From JAQWBS01 sp047975765 (lineage in GTDB: Bacteria; Pseudomonadota; Alphaproteobacteria; RF32; CAG-239), in the NCBI GenBank assembly GCA_047975765.1, contig JBKEEF010000004.1, positions 78,054 to 142,053 of the forward strand: DNA of 64,000 nucleotides. The letters run 5' to 3'. The notes below the pieces were generated by a model. The model was not told the origin of the DNA. It did not search any database and saw only the letters and a list, made by a program, of their open reading frames with translations. Both the position numbers and the translations under genes were made by a program. Below are positions 16,574-26,184 of this stretch, piece after piece (position 1 is the first letter of the stretch; every line of letters starts with the position of its first letter).

Positions 16574-16590
16574 TTGACTAAATCTTATAA

Positions 16591-16625
16591 AAAAACCTCC
16601 GTCAAGACTGACCGAGGTTTTTTCT
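16591..16625. terminator. Terminator between orphan and OMP gene
   Basis: AAAAACCTC (16591-16599) pairs with GAGGTTTTT (16614-16622), with an inner GTC/GAC pairing, and T runs follow on either strand. It lies between convergent genes. Confidence 0.8.
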
Positions 16626-16644
16626 TTTTCTGTATCTTCTAATC

Positions 16645-17250
16645 TTAGAAGACGTAACGCAAACCACCATAAATTTCGTGAGCATGGATGCTTGCTTTTT
16701 CAATTTTACCCATATCAAAGTAACGGTAACCTACATCAACATTGAATCTGCTGGTAACTTTTGCAGATAAACCACCACCGAGAGCCCATGTGAAGTTTGT
16801 GTCATCATAGCTGATTGTGTCAGCAGGAGGGTTTTTCAAGCTATAAGTCATATCACTAATACCCACACCTGCCATTAAGTATGGTGTGAACATTGTGTAT
16901 GGTGAAAGATCCCAAAATACGTTGAACATGTATGATTTTGACTCAAATTCAGCTGTTGCAGTATCGCCCGCAACATCATATTTCTTTTCAGCATCACCAC
17001 GGAGAATTGCTTCAAGCTCAGCACGGAAATATTCATAGCGGTATCCGATAGCTCCACTTACAGTATAAACATATTCAGCGATATCATATCTTGCGCCAGT
17101 ACCTGTTGTTTTGTTGCTGTTACCAAGATTTGCTTTAAAAGCACCACCACGAACACCTAAATATATACCATCACAATCCGCCTTTGCAGAGTCAGCAAAG
17201 AAAAGAGACAGCATTGCCGCAGAAAGAACGGTCATTATTTTTTTTGTCAT
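16645..17250 (-). CDS. Outer-membrane beta-barrel protein
   Basis: This is a 201-residue porin-like eight-stranded barrel of the OmpA-barrel/Omp25 type. The ATG at 17250 has AGGAG upstream; a longer in-frame start has no site. The signal peptide runs to about residue 24 (ADSAKA-DCDG). Alternating aromatic strands follow, such as GIYLGVRGGAFKA and FNVDVGYRYFDMG. It ends GGLRYVF, the terminal phenylalanine recognised by BamA. It may act in surface stability or adhesion; the ligand is unknown. It lies downstream of tkt with an 86-base gap, so it may have its own promoter. Confidence 0.85.
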   Translation of the reverse strand: MTKKIMTVLSAAMLSLFFADSAKADCDGIYLGVRGGAFKANLGNSNKTTGTGARYDIAEYVYTVSGAIGYRYEYFRAELEAILRGDAEKKYDVAGDTATAEFESKSYMFNVFWDLSPYTMFTPYLMAGVGISDMTYSLKNPPADTISYDDTNFTWALGGGLSAKVTSRFNVDVGYRYFDMGKIEKASIHAHEIYGGLRYVF

Positions 17251-17336
17251 CAAAATTCTCCTAAAGAATCGGTTTAATGTTTTGTTCTTATTATCGTATT
17301 TTTTTATTAATATCAAATTAAAAATGATAAAAATTG

Positions 17337-19319
17337 CTATTTTATAGTGTTTTTAACGCCGTCAACAACCTCTTTAACAGTGATTCCAAAGTAATCGAAG
17401 AGTTTATCTGCAGGACCAGATGCACCGAATCCATCCATACCAATAATATCACCACTTCGACCAACATACTTTTCCCAGCCAAATTTTGATGCTGCTTCAA
17501 CAGCCACAATTGGAGCAGTTCCAAGAACTTCTTCTTGATATTTTGGTTCTTGTTTTTCAAAAAGTTCCATACATGGCATTGAAATAACAGCAACTTCAAT
17601 TTTTTCTTCTTTAAGTTCCGATTGAGCTTTGAGCGCAAGAGAAACTTCTGAACCTGTTGCAATAATTGTTGCCTTACGTTTTTTGCCTTTAGATACGTCA
17701 GAAAGCACATAAGCACCTTTAGAAGTTAGATTTTCTTTCGAATCGGTTCTGACCAACTCTAGGTTTTGGCGAGTTAATGCTAAAATACTAGGTGTTTTTT
17801 CTTCTGTAAGCGCAATTTCCCATGCTTCAGCTGTTTCAATCACGTCGCAAGGACGGAAAGTAAGGATATTTGGCATTGCTCTGAATGAGGCTAAGTGTTC
17901 AATTGGCTGATGTGTTGGACCATCTTCACCAACACCAATCGAATCGTGTGTCATCACATAAATAACACGTTGTTCCATAAGTGCAGCAAGTCTCATCGCT
18001 GGTCTGAGATAATCACTGAAAACAAAGAATGTACCACCATATGGGACAATACCTCCATGAAGTGTCATGCCATTCATAATTGCACCCATAGCATGTTCTC
18101 TGATACCATAATTAATTTGATTTCCAGAAAAATCCTCAGCATTAATTGATTTCATGCCTTTGACAGAAGTTTGGTTTGGACCAGTTAAATCTGCTGAACC
18201 ACCAATAATTTGTGGAATGTTTGGCACTATCGCTTCAAGACACATATTAGATGCTTTACGAGTTGCAACTTTGGTTTTTTCTGCAATGGCTTGTTTTTTG
18301 AGTTTTTCTAAGTCTTTATTCCAACCTTTAGGAAATTTTCCAGCAATGACATCATTGAATTCTTTACCTTTTGCTTTAGCGTTTTCTTTCCAGAGTGCAA
18401 ATTCTTTTTCAGCTTTTTTGCCAGCTTCTTTCCAAAGACCAAGAATTTCATCAGGAACTTCAAAAGCAGGTGCATCCCACTTCAAGTTTTTGCGAAGTGC
18501 TGCAAGTTCTTCTGCACCCAAAGGAGCACCATGGACATCGCTAGTGTTTTGTTTTTTAGGAGCACCATAGCCAATGGTTGTTTTGCAAGCAATCATTGTT
18601 GGTTTTTTAGCATTTTGAGCTTTTTTAATCGCTTTTTCAATTGCTTTTTCACTATGTCCATTAATAGAAATTGTGTTCCAACCGTTTGCTTCAAACCTTT
18701 TGATTTGGTTTGTTGAACTGGCAAGGCTTACTTTTCCATCAATAGTGATATTGTTATTATCCCATAATACAATGAGTTTGTTCAATTTGAGGTGACCTGC
18801 TAAAGAAATTGCTTCTTCAGAAATTCCTTCCATAAGACAACCATCACCCACAAGTGTATAAGTGAAATGATTGCACACATCATTGCCGAATTTAGCATTT
18901 AAATGTCTTTCAGCAATTGCCATACCTACTGCAGTTGTAATCCCTTGTCCAAGAGGTCCTGTTGTGGTGTCAATACCTTCAAGATGACCAAATTCTGGGT
19001 GACCTGCAGTCTTTGCTCCAATTTGTCTGAAGTTTTTAATGTCTTCAATGGAGATGTCTTTGTACCCAATGAGATAGAGGAGAGAATAGAGCATTGCAGA
19101 CCCATGTCCAGCAGATAAAACGAATCTGTCACGATCGAACCATTTAGGGTTTTTGGGATCTATTTTGAGAAATTTGCTAAAAAGAACGGTTGCAACATCT
19201 GCGGCACCAAGTGGAAGTCCTGGGTGACCTGATTTTGCTTTTTCAATGGCTTCAACTGAAAGCATTCTAACAGCATTTGCCATTTTATCATGAGCGGCAC
19301 TATTTCTACAAAAACACAT
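17337..19319 (-). CDS. tkt: Transketolase
   Basis: Transketolase moves two-carbon units between sugar phosphates in the pentose phosphate pathway, using thiamine diphosphate. The 660 residues cover the three expected domains. Visible landmarks are MANAVRMLSVEAIEKAKSGHPG at the N-terminus, the ThDP motif GDGCLMEGISEEA...NN around residues 150-180, and GIREHAMGAIMNG with GVGEDGPTHQPIEHL in the middle domain. GGAGA upstream of 19319 supports the first ATG. Three bases separate it from the preceding lipoprotein gene, suggesting one transcript. Confidence 0.97.
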   Translation of the reverse strand: MCFCRNSAAHDKMANAVRMLSVEAIEKAKSGHPGLPLGAADVATVLFSKFLKIDPKNPKWFDRDRFVLSAGHGSAMLYSLLYLIGYKDISIEDIKNFRQIGAKTAGHPEFGHLEGIDTTTGPLGQGITTAVGMAIAERHLNAKFGNDVCNHFTYTLVGDGCLMEGISEEAISLAGHLKLNKLIVLWDNNNITIDGKVSLASSTNQIKRFEANGWNTISINGHSEKAIEKAIKKAQNAKKPTMIACKTTIGYGAPKKQNTSDVHGAPLGAEELAALRKNLKWDAPAFEVPDEILGLWKEAGKKAEKEFALWKENAKAKGKEFNDVIAGKFPKGWNKDLEKLKKQAIAEKTKVATRKASNMCLEAIVPNIPQIIGGSADLTGPNQTSVKGMKSINAEDFSGNQINYGIREHAMGAIMNGMTLHGGIVPYGGTFFVFSDYLRPAMRLAALMEQRVIYVMTHDSIGVGEDGPTHQPIEHLASFRAMPNILTFRPCDVIETAEAWEIALTEEKTPSILALTRQNLELVRTDSKENLTSKGAYVLSDVSKGKKRKATIIATGSEVSLALKAQSELKEEKIEVAVISMPCMELFEKQEPKYQEEVLGTAPIVAVEAASKFGWEKYVGRSGDIIGMDGFGASGPADKLFDYFGITVKEVVDGVKNTIK

Positions 19320-19322
19320 ATT

Positions 19323-19835
19323 TTATTCTCCAAAATCTAAATTAGTATCAAATGTTCTGTCATTATATATTCTGTCGGATTGAGAAAGATTTAGTCCGAG
19401 GAAAATATCAAATTCATATTTCATATTTGGTGGAATTCTGATTTCCACTGGTTTTGCTTTATATTCAACTTCTTTTTCATCAACAGGGATGAGCACTTTT
19501 GCAAAATATGTTTTCTTGCCTAAGTATGCAGGAGGTCCTTTGACTGTTTCTGTATAATATGAGAAATGGACATCTGAGACATCATTTGGGTGAATTCTTT
19601 TGATTTTGAATACAGGGGTGATGACAGCTTTGTCATGCTTAATTCTTCTGTCAAAGAAGCAGTAACCCTCATAACCTGTTAGCTCAATCATAAATTCTTC
19701 AGAAACATTACTTGTTTGTACAATATAAGCATTTGTTCTTTTGATTTGAACACGAGGACAGAAATCGCCTTCATCATAAAGACCACAAGAAGCCAAAAGG
19801 GGTAGAAGAGCTAGGATGAAAAATTTTTTGAACAT
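19323..19835 (-). CDS. Predicted lipoprotein of unknown function
   Basis: This 170-residue protein has a short signal with the lipobox LLASC, so Cys17 is the likely lipidated residue. The mature part has a second cysteine pair (CPRV near 26 and GYCFFD near 58) and an immunoglobulin-like alternation of beta strands. The residue after the lipid cysteine is Gly, not Asp, so Lol sorting to the outer membrane is plausible. The family appears conserved in alphaproteobacteria but I cannot name a function. It is tightly linked upstream of tkt. Confidence 0.7.
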   Translation of the reverse strand: MFKKFFILALLPLLASCGLYDEGDFCPRVQIKRTNAYIVQTSNVSEEFMIELTGYEGYCFFDRRIKHDKAVITPVFKIKRIHPNDVSDVHFSYYTETVKGPPAYLGKKTYFAKVLIPVDEKEVEYKAKPVEIRIPPNMKYEFDIFLGLNLSQSDRIYNDRTFDTNLDFGE

Positions 19836-19879
19836 TTTTAGTGATTCTCCTTAAATATTATATCGCTAACTATACTTGT

Positions 19880-21010
19880 CTATTTCTTTTTTGTAAACAG
19901 GGCAACGAGCTCAAAATGTGTTGAATAAGTGAACTGATCAACAAAGGTGAGTTTTTCAATTTGATATGACGAATCACATAAAACATCAGCATCTCGAACA
20001 AAACTATTAGGATTGCACGAAACATAGATAATCTTTTTGATGTTTTCGACATTAGCAATTTTTTGAACCTGTTCATAAGCTCCAGCACGAGGTGGGTCGA
20101 GAATAATGATATTAAAATTTTTTAACTCATCTTCGTATAAAGGATATTTGAAAAGATTTTTTTGTATGATTTCAATATTAGGAATGATATTTTTATTGAT
20201 CGAATTTTGAAATCCTTCAAGAAGTTCCTGTGAAGAATCTATTGCTGTGATTTTGTTGTTGATGTTACGAGAAAGTGGGTAAGAGAAAGTTCCAATTCCG
20301 CAGAATAAGTCTGCAATCTTTCCTTCATCATTTTCTAGATATTTTGTTGCTGTTTCAAGAAGTGCTTTTTCACCTTCTTTTGAAGCTTGTAGGAAAGTTC
20401 CCGCAGAAATATATACCTTAATACCTGCAATTTCGATATAAGGTTTGATTTTTTCTGCAATAATTTCTCCAGAATCAAAATTGTTCTTGCGATGAGAAAT
20501 GCGAATAATATCATTTCCTTTTTGGGAAACTTCTGAAATGATGAGTCTGTGTTCAAGGCTTAAATTGCTATCAAATTCTAAGACAATATCAAGTCCATTA
20601 TCAGCTTCGCAAACAAGAATGTCACCGCTATTTATATTTGTCGTTTTGAATTTCCCTTTTTTGAGTTTTTCAGTAAGAGGGTTTTGGCAAATTTCAGAAA
20701 TCAATTCTCGAATAAGAGGAAGGTTTTGGTTTATTTTATCTGTCAAAAGTGGGCAAAAATCAATATCTACTAGATTCTTACTTGCTTTTTCATTGAATCC
20801 TAACGTGAGTTTCTTTTTTGAATATGAAAAGGCGAATGCAGCTCTTCTGCGTGTTCCATCCTTGATGAAGATAGGTTCTTCAAGAGGGGCTTCTTGTTTG
20901 CAAGTGGAAATTATTTTTTTGAAATTAGCATACTTTTGCTCTCTATAAACTTTTTCATCTAAGTTTATAAAGGCACAACCTCCGCAAACTTCTGCATATT
21001 TACAATTCAT
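19880..21010 (-). CDS. RumA/TrmA-type uracil-C5 RNA methyltransferase
   Basis: This enzyme methylates uracil C5 in RNA, probably 23S rRNA. The 376-residue protein carries the iron-sulfur cysteines Cys3, Cys9, Cys12 (CKYAEVCGGC) and Cys86 (FCPLL). The AdoMet-binding block ADLFCGIGTFSYPL is at about 233-246, DPPRAG at 305-310, and the catalytic Cys332 lies in YVSCNPNSFVRD. There is no TRAM domain, unlike RlmD. Whether it is RlmC-like or RlmD-like cannot be decided. It starts right after the stop of the upstream GGDEF gene. Confidence 0.9.
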   Translation of the reverse strand: MNCKYAEVCGGCAFINLDEKVYREQKYANFKKIISTCKQEAPLEEPIFIKDGTRRRAAFAFSYSKKKLTLGFNEKASKNLVDIDFCPLLTDKINQNLPLIRELISEICQNPLTEKLKKGKFKTTNINSGDILVCEADNGLDIVLEFDSNLSLEHRLIISEVSQKGNDIIRISHRKNNFDSGEIIAEKIKPYIEIAGIKVYISAGTFLQASKEGEKALLETATKYLENDEGKIADLFCGIGTFSYPLSRNINNKITAIDSSQELLEGFQNSINKNIIPNIEIIQKNLFKYPLYEDELKNFNIIILDPPRAGAYEQVQKIANVENIKKIIYVSCNPNSFVRDADVLCDSSYQIEKLTFVDQFTYSTHFELVALFTKKK

Positions 21011-22720
21011 TTAATCTTCTTTCTTATCACTTGAGAAATTATAGATATCTTCATTCTCAATGCTGTTATTGTTACTGATGATGTGGTTTGCTTCAACACC
21101 ATCAAGAAGTGAAATTTCTTGATTTTCTTCTTTTTCAAAAAGAGGGTGAAGCGTGTCAGAGCAGTGGCTTTTGTTTGCCATTTCGGTGTCAAAAAACTCC
21201 GTTCTATTTCTTCCATTGTTTTTAGCTTTATAGAGTGCTGTATCTGCCATTTTAATAAGCGTTGCCATATCCTTAGAAACTTGAGAAGTGGCAATGCCAA
21301 TGCTAATTGTGACGCTGATGAATTCTCCTTCGTTATCTGTCGGGATTTTCAAGCCTGCAATTGTCTCTCTTAGTCTTTCCGCAACAGCACGTGCTTTTTC
21401 TTTATCTGCAACATTGAGGAAAACCACAAATTCTTCACCACCATATCTAGCAATGATATCATTATTGCGAAGTGCATTTACTGTTGTGTTTGCAATTTCA
21501 ATTAGCACTGTATCACCAACTTTATGACCATAAGTATCGTTTACTTTTTTGAAGCGGTCAACGTCGAGCATAAAAACAGCAAAATATGAATCATTTGCAA
21601 TACTCTTACTAATTCTTTGCTTAACTTCTTCTTCAAAATAACGACGGTTGAAAAGTGAAGTTAAAGGATCTCTGGTCGCTTGGTTTTTAAGTAAAATTTC
21701 CCTGTTTTTTCGAGAAGTGATATCTTGAAAAGCAAGATAAACCGCAATATCATGGTTATAGTCAATGGTGTTGGCTGAAGTTAAAAGCCAGAAAGGCGTG
21801 TTGCCTGTTGCAGTCTTAACTAAGATTTCAAAATCTTTCACTTCACCTTTATGTTCAAGTGTTTCATTTAATTTTTTTCGATTTTCCATATCAATGAAAA
21901 AGTCTTTGAGTTTATATCTTTCAAGTTCATGTTCTTGAATTCCGAAAAGTTTAATTGCATTGTTATTTGCCACTAAAATTTTATCATCACTGAGTTTAGA
22001 AATGATAATTGGAAATGGAGATGATTTGATAATTGTTTCAATTTGAATTCTACTGTTCTCAATTTTTTTGTTACTTTCTTTGAATTTATGAGTGATGTAG
22101 TCAGCCTTAATAATGAGTAAGGCAATTGTTAAGCTTAAGTATAAAGCCATACCAATATACCATCTATAACTTATAAAGCTTTCGATGTTAGCAATTTCAA
22201 GAATAATATTTAAGCTGACAAGAGAGGTAATTATTGCTGCAAGCTTAAATCCAATACCAAATTTTGCTTTTGAATAAAGTGCCACAGAAATAAAGAGAAA
22301 GCCAACTAGCGGAAAAACATATCTCATATTATTTACCATGGTGCCATTAGGCATGATGAACACGAAATAAGCAATTGAAATGAGAATAAAGCCAGAAAAA
22401 GCAAGAACGATGTTATTACTTTTTGTTTTCTCTAATAAAATGTTTAAAGCTGCTGTTCCCATTAAAGCTAAAGAAATGAGGAATAAAATGAGTTCAATAA
22501 AGACTAAGAAATTGAAATATCCTTGTTTATGGTAAGGAGCAATTCCATAACCATACCAAGAAGCAACAAATTCCATGGCGATTCCGAAAAACAAAAACCA
22601 AAGACTTTTTCCATATTTGTTGGAAATCCCGCAGTAAAATGTTGCAGCAAAGTAAATAAACAGAGCAAATAAATTGAGCTCAAAGTAGGTGCTGTTGCTA
22701 AAAACATCGATGCTGTTCAT
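21011..22720 (-). CDS. Membrane PAS-GGDEF diguanylate cyclase
   Basis: This protein makes c-di-GMP. It has 569 residues: about seven membrane helices (residues 12-205), a PAS domain (about 225-335, ending LAFQDITSRKNRE) and a GGDEF domain (about 345-510). The active loop is intact as RYGGEEF (GGEEF at 427-431), and the inhibitory RxxD site is present (Arg418 to Asp421), so product feedback is expected. The C-terminal 60 residues are acidic and poorly conserved. It lies at the head of the leftward run to rumA, but the functional link is unclear. It contrasts with the degenerate homologue at 6711. Confidence 0.92.
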   Translation of the reverse strand: MNSIDVFSNSTYFELNLFALFIYFAATFYCGISNKYGKSLWFLFFGIAMEFVASWYGYGIAPYHKQGYFNFLVFIELILFLISLALMGTAALNILLEKTKSNNIVLAFSGFILISIAYFVFIMPNGTMVNNMRYVFPLVGFLFISVALYSKAKFGIGFKLAAIITSLVSLNIILEIANIESFISYRWYIGMALYLSLTIALLIIKADYITHKFKESNKKIENSRIQIETIIKSSPFPIIISKLSDDKILVANNNAIKLFGIQEHELERYKLKDFFIDMENRKKLNETLEHKGEVKDFEILVKTATGNTPFWLLTSANTIDYNHDIAVYLAFQDITSRKNREILLKNQATRDPLTSLFNRRYFEEEVKQRISKSIANDSYFAVFMLDVDRFKKVNDTYGHKVGDTVLIEIANTTVNALRNNDIIARYGGEEFVVFLNVADKEKARAVAERLRETIAGLKIPTDNEGEFISVTISIGIATSQVSKDMATLIKMADTALYKAKNNGRNRTEFFDTEMANKSHCSDTLHPLFEKEENQEISLLDGVEANHIISNNNSIENEDIYNFSSDKKED

Positions 22721-22874
22721 CTTATTTTTTCCTTTATTGTTTTATTTAAGACAATATTAGTCATAATTTGTTAATATAAACTAAAATTTGTGATATCTCA
22801 AAAAAAAGAGATGAAAATTTGTTTTAAATATAATATGATTATGCAGGTTGGGGAATTTTGGGGAGAACTTAAGA

Positions 22875-24032
22875 ATGAATTGCAAAAATAATAATCACTT
22901 CAGCAATAATTTTGAATTAAATATCTCTAAATTGCCGACCAAAAGAACAGATCGTGCGTCTTTTTCTCTTTTCCTTCCAAACTTATTCTTCGCTGTCTTA
23001 TTAATTGCTATTGGTGTTTATGAACTTTTTAATGGGTTTAATTCTTCGGCAAGTGTTTTTGATGATGTTAATCGTGAGATTGAATATACTTCTTTAATGG
23101 TCAGCCCTGTAATTTTCGATTTAGTGCTTATAACCGTTGGTTTTTGGATTGTTTGGTCTTTGTATTCTTCTTTTGTTCGATACAAAAAAGTTTTTTTTGA
23201 TGGTCATGTTTTCACTATCACACACCGTCCAACTTGGGGTGCAAAAAAGGTCTTTCGTGAATCTGCTGCAAATTATGAAGGTGTACGTTTCAGAACGGCA
23301 TATTATCAGCATGGTTTGTTCAATCGTAACAAATATATTATTGAACTTTATCACGAAGATGAGTGCAAAACGGTTCCTTTGTTTATCACAACGAAAGATA
23401 TCAGATTTGGAGATGTTATTTCAAAGTATGCAAAATATTTTAATAAGTCGATTATTTATGTGACAAGTGAAGGAGTTATTCATCGCAAACTTGAAGATTT
23501 TGGAAAGCCTTTGATGGGAAATAAGAAAAAAGCCTATGCAGAACTTTCTGAAAATGTTTCTGAACCACGTTATATTCGTGTGAAAGATGTTGATGATAAA
23601 ATCATAATTAAGGTTAAGAAAGCCCTTTTTGATGTCTATAATATCATTGCATTTGGTATTCTTTTCTCTTTGGGAAGCTTGGTGTTTTTTCTTTCAACAC
23701 TTGATTATGAAAGAACACAACAAACAGATGCTTTGTTTGTTTTTTCTATCGTTGGGATTTTTCTTTGTTTCTTTGCTTTGTTTAGAAGAGATAAAATTGT
23801 CATCAAAAAAGATAAAATTATTGTTGTTCACAAATTTTGGCTTTTCTCTAAAAAATATGATGAAATGAAGAAATCTGATATTGTTTGGATTTCCATTGCA
23901 TATAATCCTGCTCTGGAGAGAAACTATTTGATTATTTATTCCATGAAAGAAAGTATGGTTTTTGGAAAAAAACTTCCACTCAACGATTTGAAGTGGGTAA
24001 AAAACCTTCTCATTGAGGAAATCGTTAAATAA
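22875..24032 (+). CDS. Four-helix membrane protein of unknown function
   Basis: This 385-residue protein has two pairs of membrane helices (about residues 30-50 and 80-102, then 256-275 and 287-307), each followed by a soluble beta-rich domain. The second soluble part (DKIVIKKDKIIVVHKFWLF) looks like a PH-like or DUF-type membrane-associated domain, suggesting an internal duplication of helices plus domain. I do not recognise a named family. The ATG at 22875 has GGAG nine bases upstream and is preferred over a TTG 27 bases earlier. It precedes the yfgM-bamB-der set with a 90-base gap. Confidence 0.65.
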   Translation: MNCKNNNHFSNNFELNISKLPTKRTDRASFSLFLPNLFFAVLLIAIGVYELFNGFNSSASVFDDVNREIEYTSLMVSPVIFDLVLITVGFWIVWSLYSSFVRYKKVFFDGHVFTITHRPTWGAKKVFRESAANYEGVRFRTAYYQHGLFNRNKYIIELYHEDECKTVPLFITTKDIRFGDVISKYAKYFNKSIIYVTSEGVIHRKLEDFGKPLMGNKKKAYAELSENVSEPRYIRVKDVDDKIIIKVKKALFDVYNIIAFGILFSLGSLVFFLSTLDYERTQQTDALFVFSIVGIFLCFFALFRRDKIVIKKDKIIVVHKFWLFSKKYDEMKKSDIVWISIAYNPALERNYLIIYSMKESMVFGKKLPLNDLKWVKNLLIEEIVK

Positions 24033-24122
24033 GTTGGTGATTTTTTATCATAATAATTTGCTTAATAATTAAATTAAGCTATAAAGTCTGTATGTCTTAA
24101 TATTTGTATAAGAGAGATTAAA

Positions 24123-24824
24123 ATGAAGAAACCTATTAAAAACACAAACAATCTTCCTGATGGCGATGCTCAGGATAAACTTCTTCGTGAAGTTGATGAG
24201 GATTTAAGAAGCGATAGTATTACTGCTTTTTGGAAGATATATGGACTTTACATAATCATTTTTGTCGTTTTAGTTCTTTCTTTCACTGTGAGTTTTGAAA
24301 CATTCAAAGCTTGGCACCAAAAGAAAAATCAAACTTGGTCAGATGCTTATGCTTATGCACTTAACTTGCAAATTCAGGGTAAATATGATGATAGTTTGAA
24401 AGTTTTGAATGATATTGTTGCGGAAGATCACGATATTTATGCTGATTTAGCTAAAGTTCAAATTTCAAATGTTTTGTTTGAACAAGGTAAAACAAAGGAA
24501 GCAACAGTCGCTCTTGAAAAAATTATCAATGAAGGTAATTTAAATCCTAAAATGAAAGATGTTTCAATCATTAAACTTGCAACTTATAAGCTTGACGAAG
24601 CTCCAAAGGAAGAAATCGTTGCTCTTTTGTCTCCACTTGCAACTACAAACAATAGCTGGACTAATGTAGCAAAAGAAATGTTGGCAATGTTGGAAATTCG
24701 CGAAGGAAACATTGAAGAAGCAAGAAAAATTTATGCGGAAATTTTAGAATCATCAGACTTATCTGAAAGTTTGAGAGCAAGAGTTCAAGATATGTTGTCT
24801 GTTCTGGGCGATGTTGAAAAATAA
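24123..24824 (+). CDS. YfgM-like tetratricopeptide membrane protein
   Basis: This 233-residue protein has one membrane helix (about residues 42-62) after a charged cytosolic tail, then a periplasmic helical repeat domain of the TPR_21 type. YfgM in E. coli binds the SecYEG translocon and periplasmic chaperones. The N-terminal VDEDLRSDSITAFWKIYGL is typical of alphaproteobacterial members. It precedes bamB and der, the same order as yfgM-bamB-der in E. coli, which supports the call. Confidence 0.85.
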   Translation: MKKPIKNTNNLPDGDAQDKLLREVDEDLRSDSITAFWKIYGLYIIIFVVLVLSFTVSFETFKAWHQKKNQTWSDAYAYALNLQIQGKYDDSLKVLNDIVAEDHDIYADLAKVQISNVLFEQGKTKEATVALEKIINEGNLNPKMKDVSIIKLATYKLDEAPKEEIVALLSPLATTNNSWTNVAKEMLAMLEIREGNIEEARKIYAEILESSDLSESLRARVQDMLSVLGDVEK

Positions 24825-24839
24825 AAATTGGAGTGATTA

Positions 24840-26171
24840 ATGACTTCTAGAAAAATAAAATTAGTTGTTGCTGGGGCAAGTATGTTTCTTGCCTCTTGCA
24901 GTCTTTTTTCAAGTGATAAAACTCCGCTTGAGGGAAAAAGAATTGAAGCTTTAGACGGGGAAACCTACGTTAAGCCAGATTTTGTTGGTGGTTTTCAAAT
25001 TAAACTTCCTCCCGAAATTGAAAATATTGGCTGGTATCAAAGCGGTGGTAGTTCTGAACACAAAATGCCTCATTTGAAAAGTGATGGAGAATTCAAAAAG
25101 AAATGGGATGCGAGTTTTGGTGACGGCACCTCAAAAGGTGAATATCTTCTTGCCTCTCCAGTTGTAGCTGGCAGAGTTGTTTTTGTTATTGATTCAGAAG
25201 GTTTAGTTAGTGCGTTCAGAATTGATGACGGCAAAAGAGTTTGGAAGAAAAAAATGACCCCTAGCGAAAAGTCTTTGAAAGATGTTTCGATGAAGGGTGC
25301 GGGAATTGCTGTTTCTTTAGCTCAAAAAAGGGTTTTTGTAACAACGGGTTATGGCAGTGTTTATGCACTTGATATCTATACAGGTAAAAAGATTTGGCGT
25401 TATGATGGTGAAGCTCCAATCAGAATTTCACCAACAATTGGTGGCGGCATGGTTATTTTCCAAACCATTGACAATAATTTGATTGCACTTGATTCTATGA
25501 GTGGAAAAGAATTGTGGAACTTCAAAACAGTTGGTGAATCTACTGTTTTAGTTGGTGGTGCAAGCCCCGCTTATAATCTAAGTAGAGATGTCTTGATTGC
25601 TGCTTTCTCAACAGGAGAAGTTAAGGCTTTTAAGGCAAGTACAGGTTCTCCACTTTGGAGTGATTATCTGATTTCAAGGAACAGAGTAAACACGAATGCA
25701 AATATAAATTCTATCAATTCTAATCCAATTATCGATGAAGATGTGATTTATGCTGTTGGTAGTAATAATGTTTTGGTTGCACTTGATTTGAGAACTGGTA
25801 CTAGAATTTGGGAAAAAGAAATTGGTTCAACGAACCCAATGTATGTTGCTGGAAATGCGCTTTATGTTCTTTCAAACAAACTAGAACTTGTTGCTTTGAA
25901 TAAGCATAATGGTGAAATTGTTTGGAGCACAAGAATTTCTGCTGGTAAAAAACTTGAAAAGAAAGTGGGTGCTTTTGCAGCAGGTCCAATTTTAATTGAT
26001 AATAAATTGATTGTAGCAACATCAAATGGCTATGTTTTTTCAATAAATCCATATAATGGAAAAATTGAAGCATCGACAGAGCTTGGTGATGGAGTTGAAA
26101 TCTCTCCTGTGGTTGCTCATGGATATGTTATTTTCACAACCAGTGATGCAGATTTGATTGCTTATAGATAA
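24840..26171 (+). CDS. bamB: Outer-membrane assembly lipoprotein BamB
   Basis: BamB is the beta-propeller lipoprotein of the BAM complex that inserts outer-membrane proteins. The 443-residue precursor has the lipobox FLASC (Cys20). PQQ-like repeats follow, seen as recurrent blocks such as VSAFRIDDGKRVWKKK, VYALDIYTGKKIWRYDG and LIALDSMSGKELWNFK. It lies between yfgM and der with short gaps, so all three are probably co-transcribed. Confidence 0.95.
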   Translation: MTSRKIKLVVAGASMFLASCSLFSSDKTPLEGKRIEALDGETYVKPDFVGGFQIKLPPEIENIGWYQSGGSSEHKMPHLKSDGEFKKKWDASFGDGTSKGEYLLASPVVAGRVVFVIDSEGLVSAFRIDDGKRVWKKKMTPSEKSLKDVSMKGAGIAVSLAQKRVFVTTGYGSVYALDIYTGKKIWRYDGEAPIRISPTIGGGMVIFQTIDNNLIALDSMSGKELWNFKTVGESTVLVGGASPAYNLSRDVLIAAFSTGEVKAFKASTGSPLWSDYLISRNRVNTNANINSINSNPIIDEDVIYAVGSNNVLVALDLRTGTRIWEKEIGSTNPMYVAGNALYVLSNKLELVALNKHNGEIVWSTRISAGKKLEKKVGAFAAGPILIDNKLIVATSNGYVFSINPYNGKIEASTELGDGVEISPVVAHGYVIFTTSDADLIAYR

Positions 26172-26184
26172 AGGTTAAAAAAGA